Under the pieces are notes generated by a model. It was not told the origin of the DNA, searched no databases, and saw only the letters and a program-made list of their open reading frames with translations. From Oscillospiraceae bacterium (GTDB taxonomy: Bacteria > Bacillota_A > Clostridia > Oscillospirales > Oscillospiraceae), in the NCBI GenBank assembly GCA_017459865.1, contig JAFUCD010000012.1:1-55935 (forward strand): DNA of 55,935 nt, written 5' to 3'. Within the stretch, counting starts at the first letter, position 1. Each line of letters starts with the position of its first letter. A program made the translations under genes and the position numbers. Positions 34,914 through 42,740 of this stretch are shown here, piece after piece.

Positions 34914-35598
34914 CGATCTGTTTTCCGGTATCTTCGACAGCGCGACCGTCTCGGTCATCCCGGTCGGACAGTTTCTGTTGTGCGTCGCCGTCGCGCTCGT
35001 CATCGGGCTGATCCTCGCCGCGGCGTATATGTACCGCGCGCGGTACACCAAAAGCTTCGTCACCACGCTGGCGGTCCTTCCGGCGGTGGTCTGCGTCGTG
35101 ATCATGATGGTCAACGGCAACATCGGCGCGGGCGTCGCCGTCGCGGGCGCGTTCAGTCTGGTGCGCTTCCGCTCCGTGCCGGGCACGGCGCGCGAGATCG
35201 GCGTGCTGTTTCTCGCGATGGGCGCGGGGCTCATCTGCGGCATGGGCTATCTCGCCTACGCGGTGCTGTTCACGGTGGTGCTGTGCTGCGTGATGCTCGT
35301 CTACAGCCGCGTCGGTCTCGGCAGCGGCCGGGGCTCGCTCCAGCGCTCGCTGCGCATCACGATCCCCGAGGATCTGAACTATACCAGCGTCTTCGACGAG
35401 CCCTTTTCCCAATACACGACCGAGCACGAGCTCATGCAGGTCAAGACCACGAACATGGGCAGCATGTTCCGCCTGACCTACAACATCACCCTCGCGGACG
35501 CCGGGAGCGAAAAGGCGCTCATCGACGATCTGCGCTGCCGCAACGGCAATCTGGAGATCCTCCTCTCCCGGCAGGAGACCCTGCAGGCGGAGCTTTAA
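34906..35598 (+). CDS. DUF4956 membrane protein
   Basis: A 230-residue protein with about four membrane helices in the first 140 residues (VGQFLLCVAVALVIGLILAAAYMYRARYTKSF, FVTTLAVLPAVVCVVIMMVNGNIGAGVAVAGAFSLVRFRS) and a soluble C-terminal domain. The AFSLVRFRSVPGTAREI motif after the second helix pair is characteristic of DUF4956. It overlaps the VTC gene and starts at ATG 34906 after AGGAAGGAG. The pair probably forms a membrane-bound polyphosphate or related polymer system; that is inference. Confidence 0.85.
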   Translation: MLNDLFSGIFDSATVSVIPVGQFLLCVAVALVIGLILAAAYMYRARYTKSFVTTLAVLPAVVCVVIMMVNGNIGAGVAVAGAFSLVRFRSVPGTAREIGVLFLAMGAGLICGMGYLAYAVLFTVVLCCVMLVYSRVGLGSGRGSLQRSLRITIPEDLNYTSVFDEPFSQYTTEHELMQVKTTNMGSMFRLTYNITLADAGSEKALIDDLRCRNGNLEILLSRQETLQAEL

Positions 35599-35630
35599 TA
35601 AAAGACTTTTTCATCTGTTTTCCTTTCCAC

Positions 35631-35665
35631 GCATCGGGGCGCACGAAATGTGCGTCCCGATGTGC
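35631..35665 (+). terminator. Hairpin after the VTC/DUF4956 pair
   Basis: Stem gcatcggggcgcac / gtgcgtcccgatgt with G-U pairs and a 5-nt loop. No clear T-run follows, so it is a weak terminator candidate. Confidence 0.45.
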
Positions 35666-35738
35666 TTGTCGCGCCTGCCTGGCTGTCGGCATAGGATATC
35701 CTGACTTTGTTTTCAGCAGGAATCAGGAGGGGTAGCAT

Positions 35739-36998
35739 ATGAATATCTGGCACATCACCGGCGGCGAGCGGCTGGAGGGCGCGCTCCGCGTGCAGGGCGC
35801 AAAAAACGCGGTACTTCCCATCATGGCGGCGTCGGTCGTCACACCCGCGGAGACGGAGCTGGAGGATGTGCCGGAGCTGCGGGATGTGGAGGCCACGCTC
35901 CACATCCTGCGCCATCTCGGCTGCACGGCGGAGCGCACGGACGGGCGTGTGTATATCGACAGCCGCGGGATGTGCCGCTGCGATGTGCCGCACGCGCTCA
36001 TGCGCGAGCTGCGCTCCTCGGTCATTTTTCTCGGCGCCATCCTCGCACGCTGCGGGGAGGCGAGTCTCTCGCTGCCCGGCGGCTGCGAGCTGGGACCGCG
36101 CCCGGTGGATCTGCACCTGGAGGCGCTGCGTACGCTCGGCGCGCGCGTGACCGAGCGCGGCGGCGACATCGTCTGCAGCGCGGCGGCGCTCCGGGGCGCG
36201 AACATCGTCCTGCCGTTCCCGAGCGTCGGCGCGACGGAGAACGCCATGCTCTGCGCACTTGCGGCGGAGGGGGAGACCGTGATCCACAATGCCGCGCGCG
36301 AGCCGGAGATCGTCGATCTGCAGACCTACCTGCGCGCGCTCGGCGCGCGCATCCGCGGCGCCGGCACGTCGACGGTCACGGTCTCGGGCATGCGCGCCCA
36401 AACGTACGCGCGGCACCGGATCCTGTCAGATCGCATCGCCGCGGCGACGCTTTTGTGCGCCTGCGCGGCTTCGGGCGGCGATATCACGCTGGAAAATACG
36501 CATCCGGCGCATTTTTTAACCGTTTTGGACTCGCTTTCTGAGGCGGGGTGTGATATAATAACAAAATCAGATGCCGTGCGCCTGCGCTCGACCGGGCGAC
36601 TCATCGCACCGCGCCCGATCGTGACGCGCCCGTATCCGGGCTTCCCGACGGACGCGCAGCCGCCGCTCATGGCGGCGTGCCTGAAGGCGCGGGGCACCAC
36701 GGTGTTCACCGAGAATATCTTCGCCGGGCGCTATCGCCATGTCGAGGAGCTGCGCAGACTCGGCGCGGATGTGACCATCGCCGGGCGCGTGGCCTATATC
36801 TCCGGCGTGGAGACGCTCTCCGGCGCGGTGCTCACGGCGGGCGACCTGCGCGGCGGCGCCGCCATGGTCATCGCGGCTCTCTCCGCCGAGGGAGACTCCG
36901 TCATTTATGACGATGGGTTCATCGCCCGCGGCTATGACCGTCTCGACGCCGCGCTGCGTGCGCTCGGCGCCGCGGTGCGCTGCGAAGCGCGCATCTGA
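35739..36998 (+). CDS. murA: UDP-N-acetylglucosamine 1-carboxyvinyltransferase
   Basis: First committed step of peptidoglycan synthesis: transfer of enolpyruvate from PEP to UDP-GlcNAc. The 419-residue product has the Lys-Asn pair in VQGAKNAVLPI, the PEP-binding loop GGCELGPRPVDLHL with the reactive Cys116 (target of fosfomycin), and the late RYRHVEELRRLGA region. Full family length. ATG 35739 follows AGGAGGGG. It precedes ftsQ by 36 bp and ftsZ after that, forming a cell-wall and division block. Clostridia often carry two murA copies; which one this is cannot be told. Confidence 0.94.
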   Translation: MNIWHITGGERLEGALRVQGAKNAVLPIMAASVVTPAETELEDVPELRDVEATLHILRHLGCTAERTDGRVYIDSRGMCRCDVPHALMRELRSSVIFLGAILARCGEASLSLPGGCELGPRPVDLHLEALRTLGARVTERGGDIVCSAAALRGANIVLPFPSVGATENAMLCALAAEGETVIHNAAREPEIVDLQTYLRALGARIRGAGTSTVTVSGMRAQTYARHRILSDRIAAATLLCACAASGGDITLENTHPAHFLTVLDSLSEAGCDIITKSDAVRLRSTGRLIAPRPIVTRPYPGFPTDAQPPLMAACLKARGTTVFTENIFAGRYRHVEELRRLGADVTIAGRVAYISGVETLSGAVLTAGDLRGGAAMVIAALSAEGDSVIYDDGFIARGYDRLDAALRALGAAVRCEARI

Positions 36999-37034
36999 TG
37001 CACTTTTTACGCACGAAGGGAGGCTGCTCCTGAT

Positions 37035-37775
37035 ATGAAACGATCCCAGCAGCGCCGCTCCGGGGCGCTGTTCAAGGCGCTCGCCGTGCTCATCACGGCG
37101 GTCGCGATTCTGCTCGCCATGAGCGTGTTCTTCAAGATATCCCGCGTCGATGTCGCCGGAGCGGAGACCTACTCGAATGAAGAGATCATCAAGGCCTCCG
37201 GCATCGAGATCGGTGAAAATCTCTTCTTCGTCGACCGGTTCGAGGCGGCGAGCCGCATCTTTGCCGAGCTGCCGTATATCGACAACGTCACGGTCACGCG
37301 CCAGCTGCCGAACCACGTCCTCATCACGGTCACGGAGAGCAGCGCCGTCGCCGTCGTCGACTGCGAGGGCCAGCTCTATGCCGTCAACCAGAACGGGAAG
37401 GTCATCTCCGATGTGGACGAGGATCAGGCAAAGGGACTCATCCGCGTCACCGGCATCGTGCTGAACACGCCCGAGCCCGGCGCGCAGCTGGAGGCGGAGA
37501 AGGCCGACGCCGGAAAGCTCTCGGCGCTCACCGCCATGCTGCAGGAGATGTACGACCGCGAGATCACGCAGGACGTGCAGGACATCGACCTCTCCGACGC
37601 GACGAACCCGGCCTTCACATATCTCGAACGCTTCACCGTCCGCATCGGCGCCAACGAGAACATCGGCTACAAGCTCGGCATGCTCATGAGCGCCGTCGAC
37701 CAGCTCTCGGACTATGAGACCGGCACGATCGATCTCTCGGTCGATGACAAGCGCGCCTACTTCAGCCCGAACTGA
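37035..37775 (+). CDS. ftsQ: Cell division protein FtsQ/DivIB
   Basis: A bitopic division protein of 246 residues. A basic cytoplasmic tail (KRSQQRRSG) precedes one membrane helix (about 12-33), then the POTRA domain begins FKISRVDVAGAETYSNEEIIKASGIEIGENLFFVD, with TRQLPNHVLITVTESSAVAVV, as in FtsQ/DivIB. It connects the Z-ring to septal peptidoglycan synthesis through FtsL and FtsB. The ATG follows GGGAGG. It lies between murA and ftsZ; no ftsA is seen next to it. Confidence 0.9.
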   Translation: MKRSQQRRSGALFKALAVLITAVAILLAMSVFFKISRVDVAGAETYSNEEIIKASGIEIGENLFFVDRFEAASRIFAELPYIDNVTVTRQLPNHVLITVTESSAVAVVDCEGQLYAVNQNGKVISDVDEDQAKGLIRVTGIVLNTPEPGAQLEAEKADAGKLSALTAMLQEMYDREITQDVQDIDLSDATNPAFTYLERFTVRIGANENIGYKLGMLMSAVDQLSDYETGTIDLSVDDKRAYFSPN

Positions 37776-37809
37776 GAAAACCCGCCAAACGCGCGTCGGA
37801 TCCGCGCGT

Positions 37810-38086
37810 CAGACGTCGGCAAAAATAAAAAAGAAACAAAAAAATAAAGAAAATAGTAAATAAAAAAACAAAAAAAGTATTGACCTGATAAGGAAAACGA
37901 TATAAAATGGGAAAGAATAAGAAAAAAAGGCGCGCACAGCAGCGATATCCCGTGCCGAAGCCGACGGCTTCGGTCGAGGTCGTTTTGCCTGAACAGCCTG
38001 CGGAGGCTGATGCGCCGGTTTCTGAAATCGAAGCACCGCAACTGCAACAGATAAAAGAGAACAATACGAACAGGGAGGAACCAACA
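37810..38086 (+). promoter_or_regulatory. ftsZ promoter and structured leader
   Basis: A very A-rich stretch (about 37818-37878) precedes TTGACC (37880-37885), 17-bp spacer and TAAAAT (37903-37908). The leader of about 170 nt holds two hairpins: gccgaagcc/ggcttcggt (37954-37974) and cagcct/aggctg just downstream. A frame in phase with ftsZ is open from an ATG at 37907, but this overlaps the -10 box, so a start there would require a promoter further upstream. Confidence 0.65.
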
Positions 38087-39280
38087 ATGCCCTACACACC
38101 CGAATCCGGACCGGAAAATGTCGTGACTTTGAAAGTCGTTGGCGTCGGCGGCGCCGGCAACAATGTCGTCAACCGCATGGTCAAATCCGGCACGCAGGGA
38201 ATCGAATATGTCGCCATCAATACGGATAAGCAGGCGCTCGCCGTTTCCAGCGCCGACCAGAAGATCCAGATCGGCGAGAAGCTGACCCACGGTCAGGGCG
38301 CCGGCAGCGATCCCGAAATGGGCAAGCGCAGCGCCGAGGAGAGCCGCAACAACATCGCCAAGAGCCTTGAGAACGCCGACATGGTGTTCATCACCGCCGG
38401 CATGGGCGGCGGCACCGGCACGGGCGCCGCGCCGACCATCGCCGATATCGCGCGCGAGGCGGGACTGCTCACCGTCGCCGTCGTCACCAAGCCCTTCAAG
38501 TTCGAGGGCAAGCGCCGCATGGATCAGGCGCTCGTCGGCATCAACGAGCTGCTGGGCAAGGTCGACTCTCTGCTCATCATCCCGAACGACCGTCTGAAGT
38601 ACGCGACCGACCAGAAGGTCACGCTCGCCAACGCCTTTGAGATCGCCGACGACGTCCTGCGTCAGGCCGTCACCAGCATCTCCGACCTCATCAAGAACAC
38701 GGGCTTCATCAACCTTGACTTCGCCGACGTCACCTGCATCATGAAGGACGCGGGCTTCGCGCACATGGGCGTGGGCCACGCCGCCGGCAAGGGCAAGGCG
38801 GAGGACGCTGCCCGCATGGCCGTCGCAAGCCCCCTCATGGAGACCTCCATCAACGGCGCGCGCGGCGTGCTCATCAACATCACCGGCTCGGAGGACATGG
38901 GGCTCGAGGATGTCGAGACCGCTGCCAACCTCGTGCAGGAGGCCGCCCATCCCGACGCCAACATCATCTTCGGCGCGAGCTTCGATCCCTCGCTCGATGA
39001 TGAGATCCGCGTGACCGTCATCGCCACCGGCTTCGAGGATCCCTCCAAGGTCGAGGAGCCCGCTCCCGCCGCGCAGCCCGCTGCGCGTCCGGTGAACACC
39101 GGCTTCTATTCCGCCGCCAGCGATATGCGCGCTGCCGCGCCCGCCGCCCCCGCCGCCCCCGCGGCGCCTGCGGCTCCCGCTCCGGCTGCCCCGGCCGCTC
39201 CCGCTGCGCCCGCGCAGCCCGCAGCCCCGGCGGAGGAGGATCCGTTCGACAGCATCTTCAAGATCTTCAATTCCAAGTAA
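38087..39280 (+). CDS. ftsZ: Cell division protein FtsZ
   Basis: Tubulin-like GTPase that forms the Z-ring, 397 residues from ATG 38087 (binding site GGGAGG at 38073-38078). The GTP-binding motif GGGTGTGAAPTIA, the VVGVGGAGNNVVNRM start, and the T7 catalytic loop INLDFADV are clear. The C-terminal linker is an Ala-Pro repeat tract, and the tail ends in EEDPFDSIFKIFNSK. A longer in-frame version starting at 37907 would add 60 residues beginning GKNKKKRRAQQ; the promoter position argues against it. Confidence 0.95.
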   Translation: MPYTPESGPENVVTLKVVGVGGAGNNVVNRMVKSGTQGIEYVAINTDKQALAVSSADQKIQIGEKLTHGQGAGSDPEMGKRSAEESRNNIAKSLENADMVFITAGMGGGTGTGAAPTIADIAREAGLLTVAVVTKPFKFEGKRRMDQALVGINELLGKVDSLLIIPNDRLKYATDQKVTLANAFEIADDVLRQAVTSISDLIKNTGFINLDFADVTCIMKDAGFAHMGVGHAAGKGKAEDAARMAVASPLMETSINGARGVLINITGSEDMGLEDVETAANLVQEAAHPDANIIFGASFDPSLDDEIRVTVIATGFEDPSKVEEPAPAAQPAARPVNTGFYSAASDMRAAAPAAPAAPAAPAAPAPAAPAAPAAPAQPAAPAEEDPFDSIFKIFNSK

Positions 39281-39297
39281 GCAGCATCAACTGCATC

Positions 39298-39345
39298 CTG
39301 CCGCCTTCGCCTCTCAACTTGACGAAGGCGGCAGATTCATTATTG
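39298..39345 (+). terminator. Hairpin after ftsZ
   Basis: 12-bp stem ctgccgccttcg / cgaaggcggcag (39298-39309, 39323-39334), followed by a modest T-rich run attcattattg. Confidence 0.65.
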
Positions 39346-39444
39346 AGGAATACTGTTCAGCGCTTCCCGGGGAAACGCTGTTTAGATCGCCCCGCGCATC
39401 TTGCCGCTGAGCGGCGCATATCCTGCAGGGAAAGGGGGAACACC

Positions 39445-40380
39445 GTGAAAAACTGGAAGCAATGGCGCTTTGTGCGCTTTTTCAAGGAGATCGTGCGCAT
39501 TTTCACGGTCTATCGCATCCCGCGTACGGCGGCGGCGCTGGCGTATGTCATGGTGCTCACGCTCTTCCCGCTGCTGATCTGTCTGTATGACCTGCTCGCG
39601 CTTGTGATGACGAATCCCGGTCCGGTCATGTCCGTGATCGAGTCGCTCGTGCTGCCGCGCGAGACGACGAACGTCATCGAGGAGTTTCTGCGCTATGTCG
39701 CGGGCAACGCGAACTGGACGGTCTTTTTCATCGCCTTCTCCGTCATGCTCATGCCGGCGAGCGGCGTGTTCCGCACGTTCCTTGCCATCACGGAGGATAT
39801 CACCGGCGCGCGCCGCTTCGGCGTGGTCTCCGGCACGGTCGTGAGCTTTCTGTTTGCGTTCGCGTTTCTGCCGCTGGTGTTCGGGTCGATCATTCTCGTG
39901 CTGGCAAGCCGCCGCGCGCTGAATTGGGTGGACCGCGTCGTGCCGTGGTTCAGCGTCGCCGACTGGTGGTCGTGGATGCGCTTTGTGCTGCTGTTTCTGC
40001 TTTTGCTCGCCATGCTGTGGCTGCTCTATCGGCTCACGGTCGCGCGGGACCGCAAGCGGCGGCAGCTGCCCGGCGCGTTTTTCGCCGCGCTCGGCATGGC
40101 GGCGCTCTCGGTCGCGTTCTCGTGGCTGTTCGGGCACTCGTCGCGCTATCCGGTGGTGTACGGGTCTCTGGCCTCGGTTGTGATCCTGCTGCTGTGGCTG
40201 GATTCCCTCGGCCTGCTCATGACGCTCGGCTGCGCCTTCAACGAGGCGCTGGAGCGCACGCGCACGCCGGTCTCCGCGCCGGAGCCGCCAATCGACGCCG
40301 CCTCCGAGCCGGAGCCGCAGGAGCAGCCGCCGACGCCGGAGGGCGACCAGCCGCCGGAGGGCTTCGACCCCATGATATGA
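39445..40380 (+). CDS. YihY/BrkB family membrane protein
   Basis: A 311-residue inner-membrane protein with about six helices. Family features include the start FFKEIVRIFTVYRIPRTAAALAYVMVLTLFPLLICLYDLLALV, a central FRTFLAITEDITGARRFG, and PGAFFAALGMAALSVAFSWLFGHSSRYPVVYGSLASVVILLLWL with the typical Y-x-x-Y-G-S-L-A motif near the end. The tail is Pro/Glu-rich. The start is GTG 39445 after AAGGGGG. Function in this family is poorly known. A dispersed structured repeat lies directly downstream. Confidence 0.88.
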   Translation: MKNWKQWRFVRFFKEIVRIFTVYRIPRTAAALAYVMVLTLFPLLICLYDLLALVMTNPGPVMSVIESLVLPRETTNVIEEFLRYVAGNANWTVFFIAFSVMLMPASGVFRTFLAITEDITGARRFGVVSGTVVSFLFAFAFLPLVFGSIILVLASRRALNWVDRVVPWFSVADWWSWMRFVLLFLLLLAMLWLLYRLTVARDRKRRQLPGAFFAALGMAALSVAFSWLFGHSSRYPVVYGSLASVVILLLWLDSLGLLMTLGCAFNEALERTRTPVSAPEPPIDAASEPEPQEQPPTPEGDQPPEGFDPMI

Positions 40381-40413
40381 GAAGCCATCAAAAACAACAT
40401 ATGGGACATGATC

Positions 40414-40667
40414 ATCAGGGGAGCGCAAGCTCCCCTGAGACTGTCAAAAAACTATGCTGATGGCCCACGAAACAGAGCAGCGGGGGAGCTCGAGGGGGCA
40501 AGGCCCGCCTCGAGTCAAATCCATCGTCGCCGCAAATCGCTTGAAAACCTCTGGTTTTCCAGCGATTTGCTGTTTGCACAGCAAACATATCGGCGACTGC
40601 TCAGCTTGTCAAAAATGTCCGTCAAGGACTTTTTTGACAAGCTGAGAGAGGAGCGCAAGCTCCCCTG
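40414..40667 (+). repeat. Structured dispersed repeat, copy 2
   Basis: Same parts and order as copy 1. Hairpin A is caggggagc/gctcccctg (40416-40437) and A' at the right end repeats the same stem with one mismatch (about 40646-40666). Hairpin B arms 40532-40549 and 40553-40570 pair with one mismatch; hairpin C arms 40600-40620 and 40626-40646 pair with one mismatch. The conserved core between them is nearly identical to copy 1. It lies between the YihY-type gene and the RsmJ-like gene. Confidence 0.9.
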
Positions 40668-40697
40668 ATGTCTTTGTGGAATCGCGTAAGCGACCAT

Positions 40698-40727
40698 TTG
40701 ACAAGCATGCGCGCGGGATGCTAAAAT
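40698..40727 (+). promoter_or_regulatory. Promoter of the RsmJ-like gene
   Basis: TTGACA (40698-40703), 18-bp spacer, TAAAAT (40722-40727), just after the dispersed repeat. Confidence 0.75.
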
Positions 40728-40756
40728 ATTTGCATCCTTTTTCTTTGGAGAAAACC

Positions 40757-41509
40757 ATGCAGGAACGAACGAATGCGCTTGTGCTCGTCTGTCTCGCGCC
40801 CGAGCGGGCGGGGGAGGCGGAGGCGCTTGCCGTGCGGCTGGGACTGCCGCGCGCGGAGACGGCGCCGGAGGACGCGCCCGCGCTTGTGCTGGACGCCGGG
40901 GGACTGTCGCTCAGACGCGGGACGCTCAGCATCCGCGGCGATTTTGCGCAGCTGCTGCCCCGTCTGCGCGAGCAGAATCTGCGCGGCGAGCTGCTCGTGC
41001 GCGCGGCGCGGCGCAGGGGCGTCACGCGCGCCCAGACCGCCGTGGACGCCACCGCCGGACTCGGGGAGGACGCGCTGCTGCTCGCGGCGGCGGGCTTCCG
41101 GGTGCGGCTGTTTGAACAAAACCCCGTCATTGCGGCGCTGCTGCGCGACGCGTTCTCCCGCGCGGCGGACGATCCCGCGCTCGCGGACGTCGTCGGGCGC
41201 ATGACGCTCACCGAGGGCGACAGCATCCCGGCTCTGCGCGCGCTCGAGACGCCGCCGGACGTGGTGCTGCTCGACCCGATGTTCCCCGCGCGGAAGAAGA
41301 GCGGACTCATCGGCAAAAAGCTGCAGCTGCTGCAGCTGCTGGAGCAGCCCTGCGCCGACGAAGCGGCGCTGCTGCAGGCGGCGATCGACGCGTCCCCCGC
41401 GCGCATCATCATCAAGCGCCCCGCCAAGGGACCGCACCTCGCCGGGCGCAAGCCCAGCTATACGCTCGCGGGCAAGGCGATCCGCTATGATGTGCTCGCA
41501 TTTCGGTGA
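40757..41509 (+). CDS. RsmJ-like class I SAM methyltransferase
   Basis: A 250-residue methyltransferase resembling RsmJ, which modifies G1516 of 16S rRNA. Family motifs: the SAM-binding stretch VDATAGLGEDALLLAAAGF followed by LFEQNP, then LLDPMFPARKKSGLIGKKLQLLQ, and near the end IIIKRPAKGPHLAGRKPSYTLAGKAIRYDVL. These are specific to the RsmJ group. ATG 40757 follows GGAG. RsmJ is best known from gammaproteobacteria, so the exact target here should be treated as inferred. Confidence 0.85.
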   Translation: MQERTNALVLVCLAPERAGEAEALAVRLGLPRAETAPEDAPALVLDAGGLSLRRGTLSIRGDFAQLLPRLREQNLRGELLVRAARRRGVTRAQTAVDATAGLGEDALLLAAAGFRVRLFEQNPVIAALLRDAFSRAADDPALADVVGRMTLTEGDSIPALRALETPPDVVLLDPMFPARKKSGLIGKKLQLLQLLEQPCADEAALLQAAIDASPARIIIKRPAKGPHLAGRKPSYTLAGKAIRYDVLAFR

Positions 41510-41518
41510 AAGATCGCT

Positions 41519-41575
41519 TGTCAGCGTGTGACAAATATGGTAAAATGATAAAGTTATATTCGATCTCGGATCGAA
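41519..41575 (+). promoter_or_regulatory. Promoter of the DUF2997/Ycf46 cluster with inverted repeat
   Basis: TTGTCA (41519-41524), 16-bp spacer, TAAAAT (41541-41546). Just downstream lies the inverted repeat ttcgatc (41559-41565) / gatcgaa (41569-41575) with a 3-bp centre, a possible operator near the start site. Confidence 0.65.
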
Positions 41576-41611
41576 ATCGGAAATGAATCAGAAAGCAGGT
41601 GTTTTCAGCAC

Positions 41612-41833
41612 ATGGCAGAACGAAAGCAGATGCTGGTCCGGCTGTATCCCGACGGCAGGATCGACGCGGAGACGAAGGGCGTCAAGGGGCAGAGCTGCCT
41701 GAAGTACATGGCGCTGCTCGAACAGATGATGCAGGCAAGCGTGGTGGACTCCGAGTTCACGAAGGAATTCTACGAAGTCGAGACCGAGGTCGCGCAGGTG
41801 ACGGAGGAGGTACAGCAGTATGGAAGTGTCTAA
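41612..41833 (+). CDS. DUF2997 small protein
   Basis: A 73-residue protein. The start RKQMLVRLYPDGRIDAETKGVKGQSCLKYMALLEQMM fits DUF2997: an N-terminal beta hairpin with a D-G-x-I-x-x-E-T-x-G-x-x-G-x-x-C pattern followed by a helix. Its function is unknown. It opens a cluster with a membrane/HhH protein, a radical-SAM activase-like protein, a Ycf46-like AAA ATPase and a Ycf35-like protein, which are known to travel together with DUF2997. Its stop overlaps the next gene by 14 bp. The start has a weak binding site (gaaagcagg). Confidence 0.8.
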   Translation: MAERKQMLVRLYPDGRIDAETKGVKGQSCLKYMALLEQMMQASVVDSEFTKEFYEVETEVAQVTEEVQQYGSV

Positions 41834-42740
41834 GGGGAAAAAAATCCTGTATTCGCTGTGGATGGTGCCGATCTTTCTGGAATTTGTTCTGGGCGGTTTG
41901 ATGAGTATTATATGTGCCATTGAAGGCGAATTTGAGCCTGCCTTTTTAATATTTCAGCTGCTCACATGGCTGATACCTCTTGGCTTCCTGTTTCTGGCGA
42001 TTACTACAAAACAGAAAAAAGATTATATGGTATTCTTTTTGATGTTTGCTGTATTTGGGGTTTTCTTAGCGATCAACCAGCTCGTTGGTTCGCATAATCA
42101 AGATGCTGGGGCTGCAGTTGGGTTTTATCTTTGGCTGCTGTATTCTGTTGCAGGTTTTGTCTACGCATTACTCCAGCGGAAGCGTGCGGTAACCGCCGCC
42201 GCCTATGTTCGTACGCCGGAGTACAAGCAGGAGATGCTTCGCAAGCAGCAGCTCTCTATGGAGAATGAAAAACGCAAGCTGCGCGGTGAAAAGCCCGTGA
42301 GCGCGGCGAGCGCCGCGACCGCGAGCCGGTTTGCCGCCGCTGTCGGCGCGCCTGCCGCGCCTGCGGCACCCGCAGCCCCGGTCACACCCGCTGCACCCGT
42401 TGCTCCTGCCGCTCCGGCTGCGCCCGCCGCGCCGGTCGTATCCGCGGCACCGAAGGCCGCGCCTGTCGTTGAGACCGCGGCGGCGGCCGAGCCGCCGAAG
42501 CGTGTGGACGTCAACCGCTGCACGACGCAGGAGCTGCTGGAGCTGCCCGGCATGGCGCTCGCGGACGCCTCGCGCATCGTCAAGGAGCGCGAAGCCAACG
42601 GACCCTTCGCCTCGGTGGAGGACTGCGTGGCACGCGTCGGGCTCAAGCCGCACCTGTCCGTGCGCTACATCGGCTTCCTCACGGCGAGCACCGCCGCGCC
42701 CGCGAGCCACACCCGGCGCGGCAGAACGCTGGATCTGTGA
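41820..42740 (+). CDS. Four-helix membrane protein with C-terminal helix-hairpin-helix domain
   Basis: A 306-residue protein of three parts. Residues 1-118 hold four membrane helices. Residues about 165-225 are an Ala/Pro repeat linker. Residues about 226-290 form a ComEA-like helix-hairpin-helix: VDVNRCTTQELLELPGMALADASRIVKERE, then GPFASVEDCVARVGLKP. HhH domains of this type bind DNA or other partners without sequence specificity. The DNA of the membrane part is clearly more AT-rich than the rest, suggesting a composite origin. It overlaps DUF2997 upstream and the radical-SAM gene downstream (GTGA), so translation is probably coupled. Confidence 0.75.
   Translation: MEVSKGKKILYSLWMVPIFLEFVLGGLMSIICAIEGEFEPAFLIFQLLTWLIPLGFLFLAITTKQKKDYMVFFLMFAVFGVFLAINQLVGSHNQDAGAAVGFYLWLLYSVAGFVYALLQRKRAVTAAAYVRTPEYKQEMLRKQQLSMENEKRKLRGEKPVSAASAATASRFAAAVGAPAAPAAPAAPVTPAAPVAPAAPAAPAAPVVSAAPKAAPVVETAAAAEPPKRVDVNRCTTQELLELPGMALADASRIVKEREANGPFASVEDCVARVGLKPHLSVRYIGFLTASTAAPASHTRRGRTLDL

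Noticed and set aside
37776..37880. ftsA or another gene between ftsQ and ftsZ
   Set aside because: The stretch is short and almost purely A/T with stops in all frames.
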